A stretch of 64,000 nt of DNA from Pseudomonas fluorescens (GTDB lineage: Bacteria; Pseudomonadota; Gammaproteobacteria; Pseudomonadales; Pseudomonadaceae): contig NZ_CP012831.1 of NCBI RefSeq assembly GCF_001307275.1, positions 1,240,001 to 1,304,000 of the forward strand. Reading direction: 5' to 3'. Positions 28,819 to 37,586 of this stretch are shown piece after piece; position 1 is the stretch's first letter; the number at the start of each line of letters is the position of its first letter. Below the pieces are notes generated by a model, which was given only the letters and a program-made list of their open reading frames with translations, was not told the DNA's origin and searched no databases. A program made the position numbers and the translations under genes.

Positions 28819-28889
28819 GGTGCTCTCCTGATTCCCCACGATTGAGGCCTACCGTACACGAGCAGTCGACGCTTGCAAGGCTCGCCGGA

Positions 28890-29408
28890 TTACCGACCCA
28901 GCGCTCTGATATAGGCCTGACAGGCCTGCAAGGCAATCAGTCCGCGATCACCGGCGTCGGTGATGGCGATAATTCGTTGAGCATGCGCCGGGTCAAGTCG
29001 GGCGCGTGGGGCGCCATGATCCAGGCCGCCGGCGCCGGTGGCGGCAGGCACTGCACAACCGGCGGCAACATCGTTGGCGTCGAGGAGGACTGACAGCCGG
29101 ACATCGGCAGTAGCAAGGCGATCGCGCAGGCGATCCTGGTCACGTTGGGCATCGCTCAAGGCTCGGTAATGGGTTTGTTCGCTGGTGGAGAGTTGTTGCT
29201 CAAGGGCGAGGCGTTTGTCCCGCTCGGCCTTTTGCTGCATCGCGGCCGCCTGGCTTATCTGACTCAACGTCGCAGTCTGGGCTTGTGCCAATTGCGCCAA
29301 TTGTTGGCCATAACGCCAATCCTGGAGTCGCCACGCGAGCATTGCCGGACCACCCGCCAACACTGTCAGTAAAACGACAATGCCAAGGGTACGAGCAGAA
29401 AAAGGCAT
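28890..29408 (-). CDS. Rz-like spanin, inner-membrane subunit
   Basis: 172 aa from the ATG overlapping the endolysin stop (TGATG). One N-terminal membrane helix (LGIVVLLTVLAGGPAMLAWRL) is followed by a long charged helical region with heptad-like Gln/Leu/Arg, the i-spanin layout. Together with the nested lipoprotein gene it would fuse inner and outer membranes at the end of lysis. An in-frame ATG at 29426 is an alternative start. It is the last gene of the leftward cluster, 71 bp before cinA. Confidence 0.82.
   Translation of the reverse strand: MPFSARTLGIVVLLTVLAGGPAMLAWRLQDWRYGQQLAQLAQAQTATLSQISQAAAMQQKAERDKRLALEQQLSTSEQTHYRALSDAQRDQDRLRDRLATADVRLSVLLDANDVAAGCAVPAATGAGGLDHGAPRARLDPAHAQRIIAITDAGDRGLIALQACQAYIRALGR
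28937..29152 (-). CDS. Rz1-like spanin lipoprotein, nested in Rz
   Basis: 71 aa, read in another frame entirely inside the Rz gene. Type II signal peptide MPNVTRIACAIALLLPMSGC with lipobox PMSGC and acceptor Cys20. The mature part is short and Pro-rich (LPPVVQCLPPPAPAAW), as in known Rz1 proteins. The nested position is typical of Rz/Rz1. Confidence 0.8.
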   Translation of the reverse strand: MPNVTRIACAIALLLPMSGCQSSSTPTMLPPVVQCLPPPAPAAWIMAPHAPDLTRRMLNELSPSPTPVIAD

Positions 29409-29971
29409 CAGGCCGAAGACTGGCATAACACCGCCCTCGCCCGCGCCCAGAGTTGCAGGCGCGCCTCCAAGCCATTCAAACCACCGTTGATACGGCGGGT
29501 GATGGTGTTGAATTGATCGCGGTCGGCCAGTTCGTTCAAGCCGTTCTGCTCCCAGAACCACGCCGCGGATTCAGCGGCCCATTGCGGTTGCTCCAGCAAC
29601 TGCGGCAACGTCAGCAGACGCGCGTCGCCAAACAGGCCCTGACTGCAACGAAGGTAATTGTCGCGGCCGGTAATCTGGATCAGTCCTCGGCCACGATATT
29701 TCTGGCCGTCACCGTCGGCCTGGGGTGAGTTGCCCAGGCGAACGGCCAGGGTTCCGGTATCGTACTTGCTCAGATATTGCTCACTGCCCAGCTCGCGGAC
29801 ATAACGCAATTGCCCCGACTCATGACCGACCTGGGCCAGGAACGCGGCCATGCGTTTGGGTGTGTCGATACGATAGCGGGACATCGCGGTGTTTAGCGCG
29901 GAAATAAAAACGCCCGCTTGGGCGCGGGCGTCGGGCATGATGTTGATGAGTTGCTGCTGCGTAAGATCCAT
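29408..29971 (-). CDS. GH19-type endolysin
   Basis: 187 aa, chitinase-19/lysozyme-like. GHESGQLRYVRE holds the likely catalytic Glu51; YRGRGLIQITGRDNY (about 92-106) is the conserved substrate-cleft block of phage GH19 lysins. There is no signal peptide, so it needs the holin, which lies 27 kb away at the other end of the cluster. It cuts peptidoglycan to release tail particles. Confidence 0.9.
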   Translation of the reverse strand: MDLTQQQLINIMPDARAQAGVFISALNTAMSRYRIDTPKRMAAFLAQVGHESGQLRYVRELGSEQYLSKYDTGTLAVRLGNSPQADGDGQKYRGRGLIQITGRDNYLRCSQGLFGDARLLTLPQLLEQPQWAAESAAWFWEQNGLNELADRDQFNTITRRINGGLNGLEARLQLWARARAVLCQSSA

Positions 29972-29995
29972 GTTCAGGTCATCGCAAGTGCATGA

Positions 29996-30433
29996 TCAAA
30001 GATGTCCGGCCAGCCAGGACGGCGCAACCGGACGATGTTCAGTGGCTGGAAAGTGCTCATCCTGTGGCCAATCCCTCATAGCCCGGCGATAAGCCTGAAG
30101 CTGCGTGTACTGTGTTTGGTCCAGCGTCGTACCGCCACCGTCATCCATTTCGTCGCGATCTCTCGCTATGAGGCGGTCGGTTGCTGTGAGCAATGCATCA
30201 CGCCAATTCTTTTCACTGGTCGCTCGTACCGTGAGCTCATTAACGGACATATCCGAGAGCACCGGACGACCTTTGGCGTCCGACTCGATACATTTGTTCA
30301 GAAAGGGTGCGGCAAATAACGCTCTATATTCTTCATCGGTGATCTTGATCGCGTCTTCAGGAAGATTGTTAGCGTGATCGATAGAGTTGTAAAACCCGCC
30401 CGTGGATTGAGCGTAATAAATCAACATATTCAT
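29996..30433 (-). CDS. tail fibre assembly chaperone, cassette 3
   Basis: 145 aa; the second in-frame ATG (30427) has better spacing from GAGGGGG and gives 143 aa. The C-terminus TQLQAYRRAMRDWPQDEHFP and HRPVAPSWLA closely resembles the chaperone of the P2-like module (QAYRRILRNWPEAGEFP, HRPLAPSWLA). Tfa-type proteins fold and trimerise the fibre tip. It pairs with the fibre gene just upstream in the transcript. The region is AT-richer than the tail genes. Confidence 0.82.
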   Translation of the reverse strand: MNMLIYYAQSTGGFYNSIDHANNLPEDAIKITDEEYRALFAAPFLNKCIESDAKGRPVLSDMSVNELTVRATSEKNWRDALLTATDRLIARDRDEMDDGGGTTLDQTQYTQLQAYRRAMRDWPQDEHFPATEHRPVAPSWLAGHL

Positions 30434-30440
30434 CTCCCCC

Positions 30441-31352
30441 TCAATAACCTATCGCTCGCCATAATCCAGTCCAATTTGAATAGGCGCCATTGTAGTCCCG
30501 CCCATAAAGCCTGAATTGGCTCAGCGAGCCTGTGGAGACTCCAAAAGACGCACAAGTGGGGCCTCCATCGGTCACTACAATGTTTCTGACGGCATTAGGG
30601 AAGGACATTGGAAACGTTACGATAACGCCGTTGGCATCCGCTCCGCTGGAAGAAATGCCCCACTGCTCGATAACATATCCCGTCGGACTCGTTGCATCAG
30701 GCGTGCGCTTCCAGCCATTGGGTTGCAATGACGAAATGGACATGGCCGAATACTTCAAGGCAACAGTACCGCCAATAAGACGCCATTGGTTAGTGAGTTT
30801 AATGAACTCCGCCGTTTCGCCCAGACCAATAGTGATTGCCCCCTGCGCACCATTCGACGCGCATAGCACATCAATAGCGGATGCCGTTGAAACGGTGACC
30901 ATGCCGGTTCCCGCATTGACAATCGTCACTGTGGCGCCCTGTATAATTTCGGCGGTAGCCGGCAGTCTGGCGGTAACCGGTGTGTTACTGGCGAAACTGG
31001 CAACTCCGCCAACATCCGATACTGTCAATGTCGCACCGGTGTTGTAGACATCGAACCCACCATATTGCACCCCTCGGCGGAGTACGTATTCAGTCGTTGC
31101 GACGGCCCGGCTGTTATCGAATAGCGGCGCGGTGAGAAACAACCCGCTCCCCCGCAAGGCTGTAAGCAATTGGTTGGAGAGGGCTTCCGACGGCGCTATC
31201 CCGGCGGCTTGAATGACATTGAGTAATTCCTGCGTCACACCGTTGCCCCAACTGGCGGGGATCAAGGACCCCGGCTTACCCGCCAAGGGATCTTCGTCCA
31301 CAAACCTGCCGTTCGACAGACCCGCACTAGGCACACTTTTTGGGTAATCCAA
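30441..31352 (-). CDS. tail fibre, cassette 3 (TTG start)
   Basis: 303 aa. The first 47 residues (DYPKSVPSAGL, FVDEDPLAGKPGSLIPASWG) repeat the N-terminus of fibres 1 and 2 and would anchor to the baseplate. The C-terminal half, QWRLIGGTVALKY to WRAIGY, resembles the end of the P2-module fibre, not that of fibre 1. The start codon is TTG where the other two fibres have ATG, with AGGAG 7 bp before it, so initiation may be weaker. The tip sets the target range. Confidence 0.85.
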   Translation of the reverse strand: MDYPKSVPSAGLSNGRFVDEDPLAGKPGSLIPASWGNGVTQELLNVIQAAGIAPSEALSNQLLTALRGSGLFLTAPLFDNSRAVATTEYVLRRGVQYGGFDVYNTGATLTVSDVGGVASFASNTPVTARLPATAEIIQGATVTIVNAGTGMVTVSTASAIDVLCASNGAQGAITIGLGETAEFIKLTNQWRLIGGTVALKYSAMSISSLQPNGWKRTPDATSPTGYVIEQWGISSSGADANGVIVTFPMSFPNAVRNIVVTDGGPTCASFGVSTGSLSQFRLYGRDYNGAYSNWTGLWRAIGY

Positions 31353-31457
31353 ATTTTCGCTCCTGATTAGCCAGCGACCAAAATGAAGGCGATAAAAAAC
31401 CTCACCTGTTGTTCATTCGGCGGTGGCACGGGAAATTGAGAATTTTCTGGCGATTGC

Positions 31458-32177
31458 TTAAGCAGCAGGCTCAGGCATGACAGGCCAGTCGATATCGGTT
31501 GGAAAACCGACCTGATGCTGGATGCGATTCAATTCAACGCTGTAGAGTTTCCACTCCATCAACATCAGCTGTTCCTGGTCAGTGGCGTCGCCAATGTCTT
31601 CGGCGTACTGAAAGAGGGCAACTTTCTGAACAGCCTCCAGCAACAGTTTTTCGCGTTTTGCCAAGGCTTCTCGCTTGAGGTCAGCCAGTTGTAGCGGCTC
31701 GTCAAATACCCGAATGTTATCCCCCCAGACATCGAGATTATCCGGGCGAGACTCGACGGTGTGCATACCCGGCAAATTGCTTAATTCGGTAGGCCAGGGA
31801 TATTGATTTTGAATCGCCTCATAGCGAGCAACGCCTAAATCAAGTACAACTTCCCAACCTTCTATATCCATCGCCCGCATTCGCTGGACCTCAGAGAAAT
31901 AACGGTCGCTACCGGCTAGTGGATCGGCATAGGCTCGAAGTCGTAGTGCTTCGACTCCCTCGCGGGTTAACGGAGGAAGTGAGGGGGCATCGATCCAGAC
32001 TGGACGCCCATTTTCAAACCCCAGTTGCTTGCCTTCGGGTGGTGGTTTCCTAGCATAGGTGTTTAGCTCTTTCTCAGTCAAAAGAATGGCATCCGTAGGC
32101 CAGTCTTCAATCAGATAAGTCCCATCAGACTTCCAAGCAGCAGGAATGAAACCGTTGACTGAACTCGAATAGTACAT
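31458..32177 (-). CDS. tail fibre assembly chaperone, cassette 2
   Basis: 239 aa. It ends in the classic Tfa signature MEWKLYSVELNRIQHQVGFP then IDWPVMPEPAA. The N-terminal half differs from the other chaperones here, as expected if each is fitted to its own fibre. Strong AAGGAG site. It follows the split fibre 2. Confidence 0.87.
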   Translation of the reverse strand: MYYSSSVNGFIPAAWKSDGTYLIEDWPTDAILLTEKELNTYARKPPPEGKQLGFENGRPVWIDAPSLPPLTREGVEALRLRAYADPLAGSDRYFSEVQRMRAMDIEGWEVVLDLGVARYEAIQNQYPWPTELSNLPGMHTVESRPDNLDVWGDNIRVFDEPLQLADLKREALAKREKLLLEAVQKVALFQYAEDIGDATDQEQLMLMEWKLYSVELNRIQHQVGFPTDIDWPVMPEPAA

Positions 32178-32186
32178 AGCGACTCC

Positions 32187-33094
32187 TTAATTCCCGATGG
32201 CAAAAAAGCCATAAAGTCCAAATGTTCCCGACGAAACAAACCGACCCGAAGAATTGGACAGCGCGGTAGGATCAGTGGAAATAGTGAATACCGGTATCCC
32301 ATTAGTTTGGTCAAACGCAATTGCCTGGCGTACCGCATTAGGAAACGCAATTGGCCAGTTCACCGTATGAGTAGCCGCTGTTGACGTGGCCTCTCCCCAC
32401 TGAACTATAAGCCCCCCTGGCACGTCTGGGATGCGAACATAATCATTAACAGCAAAAGCTCTTCTCGGAAACCATGCGGTCAGGAGAGCCATCACCCCTG
32501 AAGGGTTGGACATAACCGTTGTAAGTAAACCTGCCAATTGCTCGGCTGAGGTACCGAATCTGGCAAGACCGACACTGGTGGTAGTGGCCTTTGTTCCCCC
32601 CCCGTACAACTCAACAATACCCACTTATCCAAAGTCGCTGACCAAACGACACTGCACATGCCATTCGCAACAATCTCACCAGCCTGAAGAGCAGACAAGG
32701 CGAGGCCAACAATAGGTTTGGCAGATAAATCGTTAGGTGAAAATGTACTGGCGCCTGTGTTGGCGGTTTTCGCCTTGAAGCGCAAAACCATTCCATCAAC
32801 CAGTGTGGACAAAGCAGGCAGGTAGGCGACGGTGTAGATATTCGCGGCGCCGTTATCCTGTGCGTGATTCTCACTACCGGCCTGATTGATACGTCGGATG
32901 GCTTGGATGAGTTGCGTGGAATCCGCCTCATTCGGGTTGAGTCCTGCTTCGTCGATAACATTCAATACTTCGTCTGTAACCGAATTCCCCCATCGTGCAG
33001 GGATCAACGAACCTGGCGTCCCCATCAAAGGATTTTCGTCGACAAACTTCCCATTCACCAGCCCTGCGCTGGGAACGCTCTTTGGATAATCCAT
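32187..33094 (-). pseudogene. tail fibre, cassette 2, split by a G8 tract (possibly phase-variable)
   Basis: Two overlapping frames make one fibre of about 302 aa. The first (33094 to about 32596) carries the shared anchor and reads through WSATLDKWVLLSCTGG. The second, ending at 32187, continues GTKATTTSVGLARFGTSAEQ to FGLYGFFAIGN. The frames meet at eight G on the minus strand (32596-32603). One extra G, or a -1 ribosomal shift on the tract, restores a fibre as long as fibre 3. As written, the first frame runs on to a 200-aa product with an unrelated tail. It may be phase variation, frameshifting, decay or a sequencing error. Confidence 0.75.
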
Positions 33095-33127
33095 ATTTGT
33101 TTCTCTATATCGAAAGGAAGAAAGAAA

Positions 33128-33637
33128 TCACGCGAAGAGGTGGAGTTCACGAATGGCCACAAGCACCTCATCAGCGACTTGGCGCGCAAGATCCGCCTTG
33201 CCTTTGGCCATGTGCGCGCGAATCTGCGCCTTGGCCTTGAGGCGCAGTTCGCGAAGCGCCAGCAGGTTCGCTTCAAACTCAGCGGCCTTGGCGAGAATCT
33301 GATCCGCCGCCTGCCTGGCTGTACGGCCTTTGACGACCCACGCAGAAACGGCCAACGGAACGGCTTTTTTCGGATAACCCTGATCCTTGAAGGCCTGCGC
33401 TTCGAGGGCGGCTTGTTGGTATTCCAGGGCCCGCAACGGATCTCCGGCCAACGTGCGACGGGCGCTGTCGGCAGCGGTATCGACCTTGACGCACAGGCGT
33501 TCGACTTCCTGGCGCAACTGCTCGGCGGCATTCTCTTCGGTTAGTACCCAAGTACCGTCCTCCCAGATATGGGCGGACGAAGGTGCAGGCGGGCGAAGTC
33601 CATCTTCGTACTGGTGCAGTTCTTGAATGACTTTCAT
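33128..33637 (-). CDS. tail fibre assembly protein, cassette 1
   Basis: 169 aa. The opening MKVIQELHQYEDGLRPP is followed by a long Ala/Arg/Gln-rich helical region (residues about 60-165). It lacks the Tfa signature of cassettes 2 and 3 and belongs to another chaperone type. Its start overlaps the fibre 1 stop as ATGA, so the pair is translationally coupled. Confidence 0.75.
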   Translation of the reverse strand: MKVIQELHQYEDGLRPPAPSSAHIWEDGTWVLTEENAAEQLRQEVERLCVKVDTAADSARRTLAGDPLRALEYQQAALEAQAFKDQGYPKKAVPLAVSAWVVKGRTARQAADQILAKAAEFEANLLALRELRLKAKAQIRAHMAKGKADLARQVADEVLVAIRELHLFA

Positions 33638-34797
33638 CGGATCAGCTCCCAGGACAGGTGAACATTGATTGCATTGGTAAAGTTGACGGCGATACCCACG
33701 CTGTAATCCGTCAATGCCTGGTGCCCCTTGATTCCCATGCTCAATAGCAATTCGTCGCTATCGGCATTGGTTGCGCCGAGTGTGTGCTCGGCCTGGTACG
33801 ACTGCCAAAGCGAACGCAGCTGTGTATGGTCAAAACTGGCCGTGACCGTGGAGACGCTCACGTCATTGACGACGTTACTGGAGAACAGCACGCACATGGA
33901 CGGACTGGCGGGGTTTGTCCACCCCCCGGGATTGTTGCCGGGTGTTGTCGCGACGGGAGACAGATAGCTGTAGTTGCCCCCAATCCACCCGGCCTGAACG
34001 AACGCCAGCGAAGTCACGGCACTCGGAGAGGGTGTCGGATTCCCCGCCACAAGCCGCGCCGCACGCGCATGCGGATCCAGCGGCAGATACACCACTCCAG
34101 TGCCATTCACCGTTTGCGTCCAGGTCAATTGAGCACGGTTGTAAATCGTGCGAATCGTTGGCAAGGAACCTGGCGCCCCGGTCATGACCCAGGCCAGGCA
34201 CATGTCCAGGGGCGTGGACGCAAAGCCGCCGCCGGACGCTCCGTTGACCGTACCCTTCAAGGACTCCGGCGAAAGGTCATACAGGCTTCCACGCTGCATA
34301 TAGAACGTCAGCACACCGCCGATGACCTGTGCGCGTAGAAAATAACTGGCGCTGGGCAATAAATCGGCGCTGCTCCAAGCCGCCGTCACGTAGGTACGTG
34401 ATCGACCCAACCGTCCACTCACCACCTCTTGTCCGACGCTGATGTACACACCCGCCGGAATCGAGACACGGCCGCCGCTGGTTGACAGTGCCGTTGGCGT
34501 TATCGCCAGGCGGGCGTCCGCTGTTGCAATCGTCGGCAGCGGCAAGGCGGTGATCGGAAGCGCGAGGTCCTGGTTCCAGCCCTTGGCGGTAACCGACTGA
34601 ATCGCCTCGAGCAGCTGATCGTTCTGGGTTTCATCTGGCGTCAGATCACCCGCTTTGATGACATTCACGATTTCCTGTGTCACCCCGTTCCCCCAAGCCG
34701 CCGGAATCAACGACCCCGGCGTCCCGGTCAGCGGGTTTTCATCCACGAACTTCCCACTCACCAGCCCGGCGCTGGGCACACTTTTCGGATAATCCAT
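33634..34797 (-). CDS. tail fibre, cassette 1
   Basis: 387 aa. It opens with MDYPKSVPSAGLVSGKFVDE and shares its first 47 residues, and about 110 bp of DNA, with fibres 2 and 3. The middle is a beta-rich shaft and the end, HQALTDYSVGIAVNFTNAIN, is unlike the other fibres. GC content is like the tail genes, so this may be the original fibre of the Mu-like module, with cassettes 2 and 3 added later; that order is inferred. Confidence 0.87.
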   Translation of the reverse strand: MDYPKSVPSAGLVSGKFVDENPLTGTPGSLIPAAWGNGVTQEIVNVIKAGDLTPDETQNDQLLEAIQSVTAKGWNQDLALPITALPLPTIATADARLAITPTALSTSGGRVSIPAGVYISVGQEVVSGRLGRSRTYVTAAWSSADLLPSASYFLRAQVIGGVLTFYMQRGSLYDLSPESLKGTVNGASGGGFASTPLDMCLAWVMTGAPGSLPTIRTIYNRAQLTWTQTVNGTGVVYLPLDPHARAARLVAGNPTPSPSAVTSLAFVQAGWIGGNYSYLSPVATTPGNNPGGWTNPASPSMCVLFSSNVVNDVSVSTVTASFDHTQLRSLWQSYQAEHTLGATNADSDELLLSMGIKGHQALTDYSVGIAVNFTNAINVHLSWELIR

Positions 34798-34807
34798 CGT
34801 CTACTCC

Positions 34808-35407
34808 CTAGTCATAATTGATGTGAACCTTGGTATGCGCCGGTGCACTGCGGTGAATCAGGCATTCCAGGGCCGAGCCCGGATTGACGCCAAAACGCTC
34901 CCCCCAATAGCTCGCACCAAAACGCCGCCCCAGCAGCAGCCGGCCACCGGTATTGAGGGTCCACATGAATTGCGCCTGCCAGGTGCCAAAATGCGCTTCG
35001 CCGAACCGGGCGCGGCCCATGCGCGGCGCCTTCAGTTCAGTGATGGTGGCGTTGGGGTAACCCTGGCTCTTGGCGATTTCCACGTAATAGGCAATGGCTT
35101 GGCTGCCCACCGCCAACAACCGTCGGCGCACCGCCAGACGGCGATCGTCATACAACGGCGTGGCCCCGAGGCACGGATCCGGCAGGTTCATCACCCGCTC
35201 CCAGTCCGGTACCAGCTCACTCACGCCTGCCGGGTCCATCTCGTTGAGCAGGTCGGCGGCACGGGCGTCGAGGCGTGCCAGTTCCTGGGCGATGCCTTGC
35301 AGCACGTCGTCCAGTTCCGGCACGCGCTCCGGATCCCATGCCGGGCCGCTGGGCAGCAGGCTGCGCAGCTGGGCCTGGTACTGTTCGGCGGTTCTTATTC
35401 CTGCCAT
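34808..35407 (-). CDS. Mu gp48-like tail protein (YmfQ/DUF2313)
   Basis: 199 aa from the ATG of MAGIRTAEQYQAQLRSLLP with GGAGG 6 bp upstream. DUF2313 proteins (Mu gp48) sit at the baseplate rim between the wedge and the fibres. GVSELVPDWERVMNLPDPC near residue 60 and RMGRARFGE near 131 are typical. It overlaps the end of the J-like gene. Confidence 0.9.
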   Translation of the reverse strand: MAGIRTAEQYQAQLRSLLPSGPAWDPERVPELDDVLQGIAQELARLDARAADLLNEMDPAGVSELVPDWERVMNLPDPCLGATPLYDDRRLAVRRRLLAVGSQAIAYYVEIAKSQGYPNATITELKAPRMGRARFGEAHFGTWQAQFMWTLNTGGRLLLGRRFGASYWGERFGVNPGSALECLIHRSAPAHTKVHINYD

Positions 35408-36435
35408 GTGCAACCTCCGAACGTCAGCAACTGGTTGCTGGCGGCGACGACATCGGCGACTGGCGCACTGAGTTTGTGGTCGGTTTCGCCGGTGGCGCTG
35501 CTGATGGCTTCAGCGATATGACTCCACAACAGGGTTTCGCCGAGGCCGGCTTCACGATTGTGCAAGTCGCGCAATTGGGCCTCGATGGCCGCCCGCACGG
35601 CGCTGGTGTCCGGCGTGATGCGCAGCCTGTAGTTGACCGGAACCTGCGTCGGCGCCAGCACGTGCAGCTCGGCGGTCACCGGGCGCAAGGGCTCGATGTA
35701 GGCCCGCACTTCTTCCAATTGCTCGGCGTTGGGGATCGGTTGCGGGTCGTCGTCCCGCATCACGAACAGGCCGACGGTGCCTGGCCCCAGGTAGCTACCC
35801 CGGCACCACGCACGGGTGATGCCGGGGCACTCCAGGGCCCAGGTTTCATAGTCCTGGGCCGAACCGCCGTGGGGAATCACGCGATAGGAACGGATCACCC
35901 TGGCGCGCAGGGACTCAAGGCTTTCCCTGGCAACACCGCCGGTCAGCCCCGGCGCCAGCACGGTGAAGCGATTGTCGATGCCCAGAAGCGGCTGCACCGG
36001 TGTCAGCACCAGGCCGGCGTCGGCATTGCCCAGGCTACCGGCTTCCAGCGCCGCGACGGTGGCGGTGTTCAGGCCATTGCTGGTGGTGCGGGCGGTGATC
36101 ACTTTGTAAGTGCGGCCATCGGTCGATTGCAGCAGCGTATCGACATCCAGCACGGCACCTGCCGTAGCGCTGAAGCTGACATTGCCGCTGGCCACTTGGG
36201 CCGCTTTGCGCGCCTGGTTCAGGCGCAGGGCAGCGATGCGTTCCAGGGTGGACTCATCGGCTTTGTCCGGCAGGATCTGCTCGGCGATCCAGTCCAGGTA
36301 GCCATACAGGCCGTAGGCGGCGCCGCCAAGAGTGCGGGCCAGCACTTGGGCATCGGACTGGCGCAGCGAATCGCTGGCCAGGTCGCTTTGGGCGCGTTTG
36401 ATCAGCACCGGCAGCGAAGGGGTTTCAAACGGCAT
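35395..36435 (-). CDS. Mu gp47-like baseplate wedge protein (gpJ family)
   Basis: 346 aa. MPFETPSLPVLIKRAQSDLA is the usual opening; the baseplate J core includes AYGLYGYLDWIAEQILPDKAD near residue 37 and GGSAQDYETWALECPGITRAW near 193. It builds the wedges that change shape when the sheath contracts. A second, P2-type J protein is encoded 19 kb away at 54436-55431. Confidence 0.93.
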   Translation of the reverse strand: MPFETPSLPVLIKRAQSDLASDSLRQSDAQVLARTLGGAAYGLYGYLDWIAEQILPDKADESTLERIAALRLNQARKAAQVASGNVSFSATAGAVLDVDTLLQSTDGRTYKVITARTTSNGLNTATVAALEAGSLGNADAGLVLTPVQPLLGIDNRFTVLAPGLTGGVARESLESLRARVIRSYRVIPHGGSAQDYETWALECPGITRAWCRGSYLGPGTVGLFVMRDDDPQPIPNAEQLEEVRAYIEPLRPVTAELHVLAPTQVPVNYRLRITPDTSAVRAAIEAQLRDLHNREAGLGETLLWSHIAEAISSATGETDHKLSAPVADVVAASNQLLTFGGCTWQE

Positions 36436-36826
36436 AGGTCACCTGCCAACTGTTATCGGGGTTGATGTCCAGGCGCTCGCCGTCGGCCAGGGTCAGGACC
36501 GTGCGCAGGTTCAAGCGCTGGGCGTCGAGGCGTTCGCTGATGATGTCGATGGCGCTGCAGTGGCCGTCATCGATCAGCCATTGCAAGGCTTCGCGGGCAT
36601 AGAATTCGGCGTCGAGCTGGGTCTGGCGGGTCAGCTTGACCCGGCGCAACAGCCACAGCCGCGAGCCGATGCGGTCGTCGGCAACGGTGGGAAAGGTGTC
36701 GCCCCACCAGCCGAAACGTTCGTCATCATCGACGGCATCGTCGTCAGCGGCGCGGCGCCAGGTGAACAGGCTGATCAGCACCGAGCGGGTCAGCGCGGCG
36801 TGCAGGTCCTGGCTGATGAACATCAT
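36425..36826 (-). CDS. Mu gp46-like baseplate protein
   Basis: 133 aa, GP46 family. RFGWWGDTFP and GSRLWLLRRVKLTRQT are the family blocks, and the protein closes with DNSWQVTYAV. It is the functional counterpart of P2 gpW/T4 gp25. Its ATGATG start overlaps the stop of the preceding spike gene. Confidence 0.92.
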   Translation of the reverse strand: MMFISQDLHAALTRSVLISLFTWRRAADDDAVDDDERFGWWGDTFPTVADDRIGSRLWLLRRVKLTRQTQLDAEFYAREALQWLIDDGHCSAIDIISERLDAQRLNLRTVLTLADGERLDINPDNSWQVTYAV

Positions 36827-37332
36827 TGACCTCCCGCCGGCGCACCGGTCTGGCCGCTGCCGGCCTGTACGCCGCCATGCACATGTTTGATCTGGCTGAT
36901 GCCGCCGGCGATCTGGTCGCCTTGGGAGACGATCTTGCCGGTGTGGTTGATGACCGGGCTGTCGATGTTCACCGCGCTACTGGCGCGGATGTTCAGGGTT
37001 GCAGTCTCGATGTCGATGACACGACCGCGCTTGAAGTGGAGCTTGTCGCCTTCGTCGGTGTAGAGCGCCACTTCGCCGGGGGCCAGGGCCTGGAGACGGA
37101 AGCGGCGATCGGCGACCACCAGGACCACGGCATGGGAGCGATCGCCCCCCAGGAACGTGGCAATGCCCTCGGCACCGGCCAGCGGGTTGCTGGTGAAGCC
37201 GTAGGGTTCGAAGTGCTCCATATCGTCGTTCACTTCGCCGGCGGTGAGGCGCATTTGCAGCGACTGCAGCTTGGTGGCCGAATGGGCGAGCACGACAGTG
37301 CCGCGCGCCAGGAGGCGGGTCAGTAGGCTCAT
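36823..37332 (-). CDS. Mu gp45-like baseplate spike protein
   Basis: 169 aa from the ATG of MSLLTRLLARGTVVL; upstream in-frame sequence is REP. An OB-like core (YGFTSNPLAGAEGIATFLGGDR) is followed by a beta-helical part with short repeats (IDIETATLNIRASSAVNIDSP) and a Gly-rich end with HVHGG, which could bind the metal at the spike tip. It forms the central membrane-piercing spike of the Mu-like particle. Confidence 0.9.
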   Translation of the reverse strand: MSLLTRLLARGTVVLAHSATKLQSLQMRLTAGEVNDDMEHFEPYGFTSNPLAGAEGIATFLGGDRSHAVVLVVADRRFRLQALAPGEVALYTDEGDKLHFKRGRVIDIETATLNIRASSAVNIDSPVINHTGKIVSQGDQIAGGISQIKHVHGGVQAGSGQTGAPAGGQ

Positions 37333-37401
37333 TGAGGTTTCCTTGAGAATCGGGGACTTGAACGCGGTGTTTGGATCAACATCTCTGTTGGCTGCACTGC
37401 C

Positions 37402-37565
37402 GCCATCGCGAGCAGGCTCGCTCCCACAAGGGATCTGTGGTGGGCGGACACTTTGGGGGCGCTCTCGAAACACTGTGGGAGCGAGCTTGCTCGCGATAGC
37501 GGCAGCACATCCGACATCCATGCAAGCTGACCCACCGCCATCGCGAGCAAGCTCGCTCCCACAGG
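37402..37565. repeat. REP triplet inside the Mu-like tail module
   Basis: Three REP palindromes (one CGAGCAGGCTCGCTCCCAC, one GTGGGAGCGAGCTTGC, one inverted) fill the 254-bp gap between the P-like and gp45-like genes. Tail genes in phages are normally packed without such gaps. Confidence 0.82.
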
Positions 37566-37586
37566 GGATCTGTGGTGGGCCGGGGC

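Noticed and set aside
29906..29935. Terminator-like hairpin near the endolysin start
   Set aside because: It lies within the endolysin coding sequence and would lack a T run on the transcribed strand in the right place for the operon.
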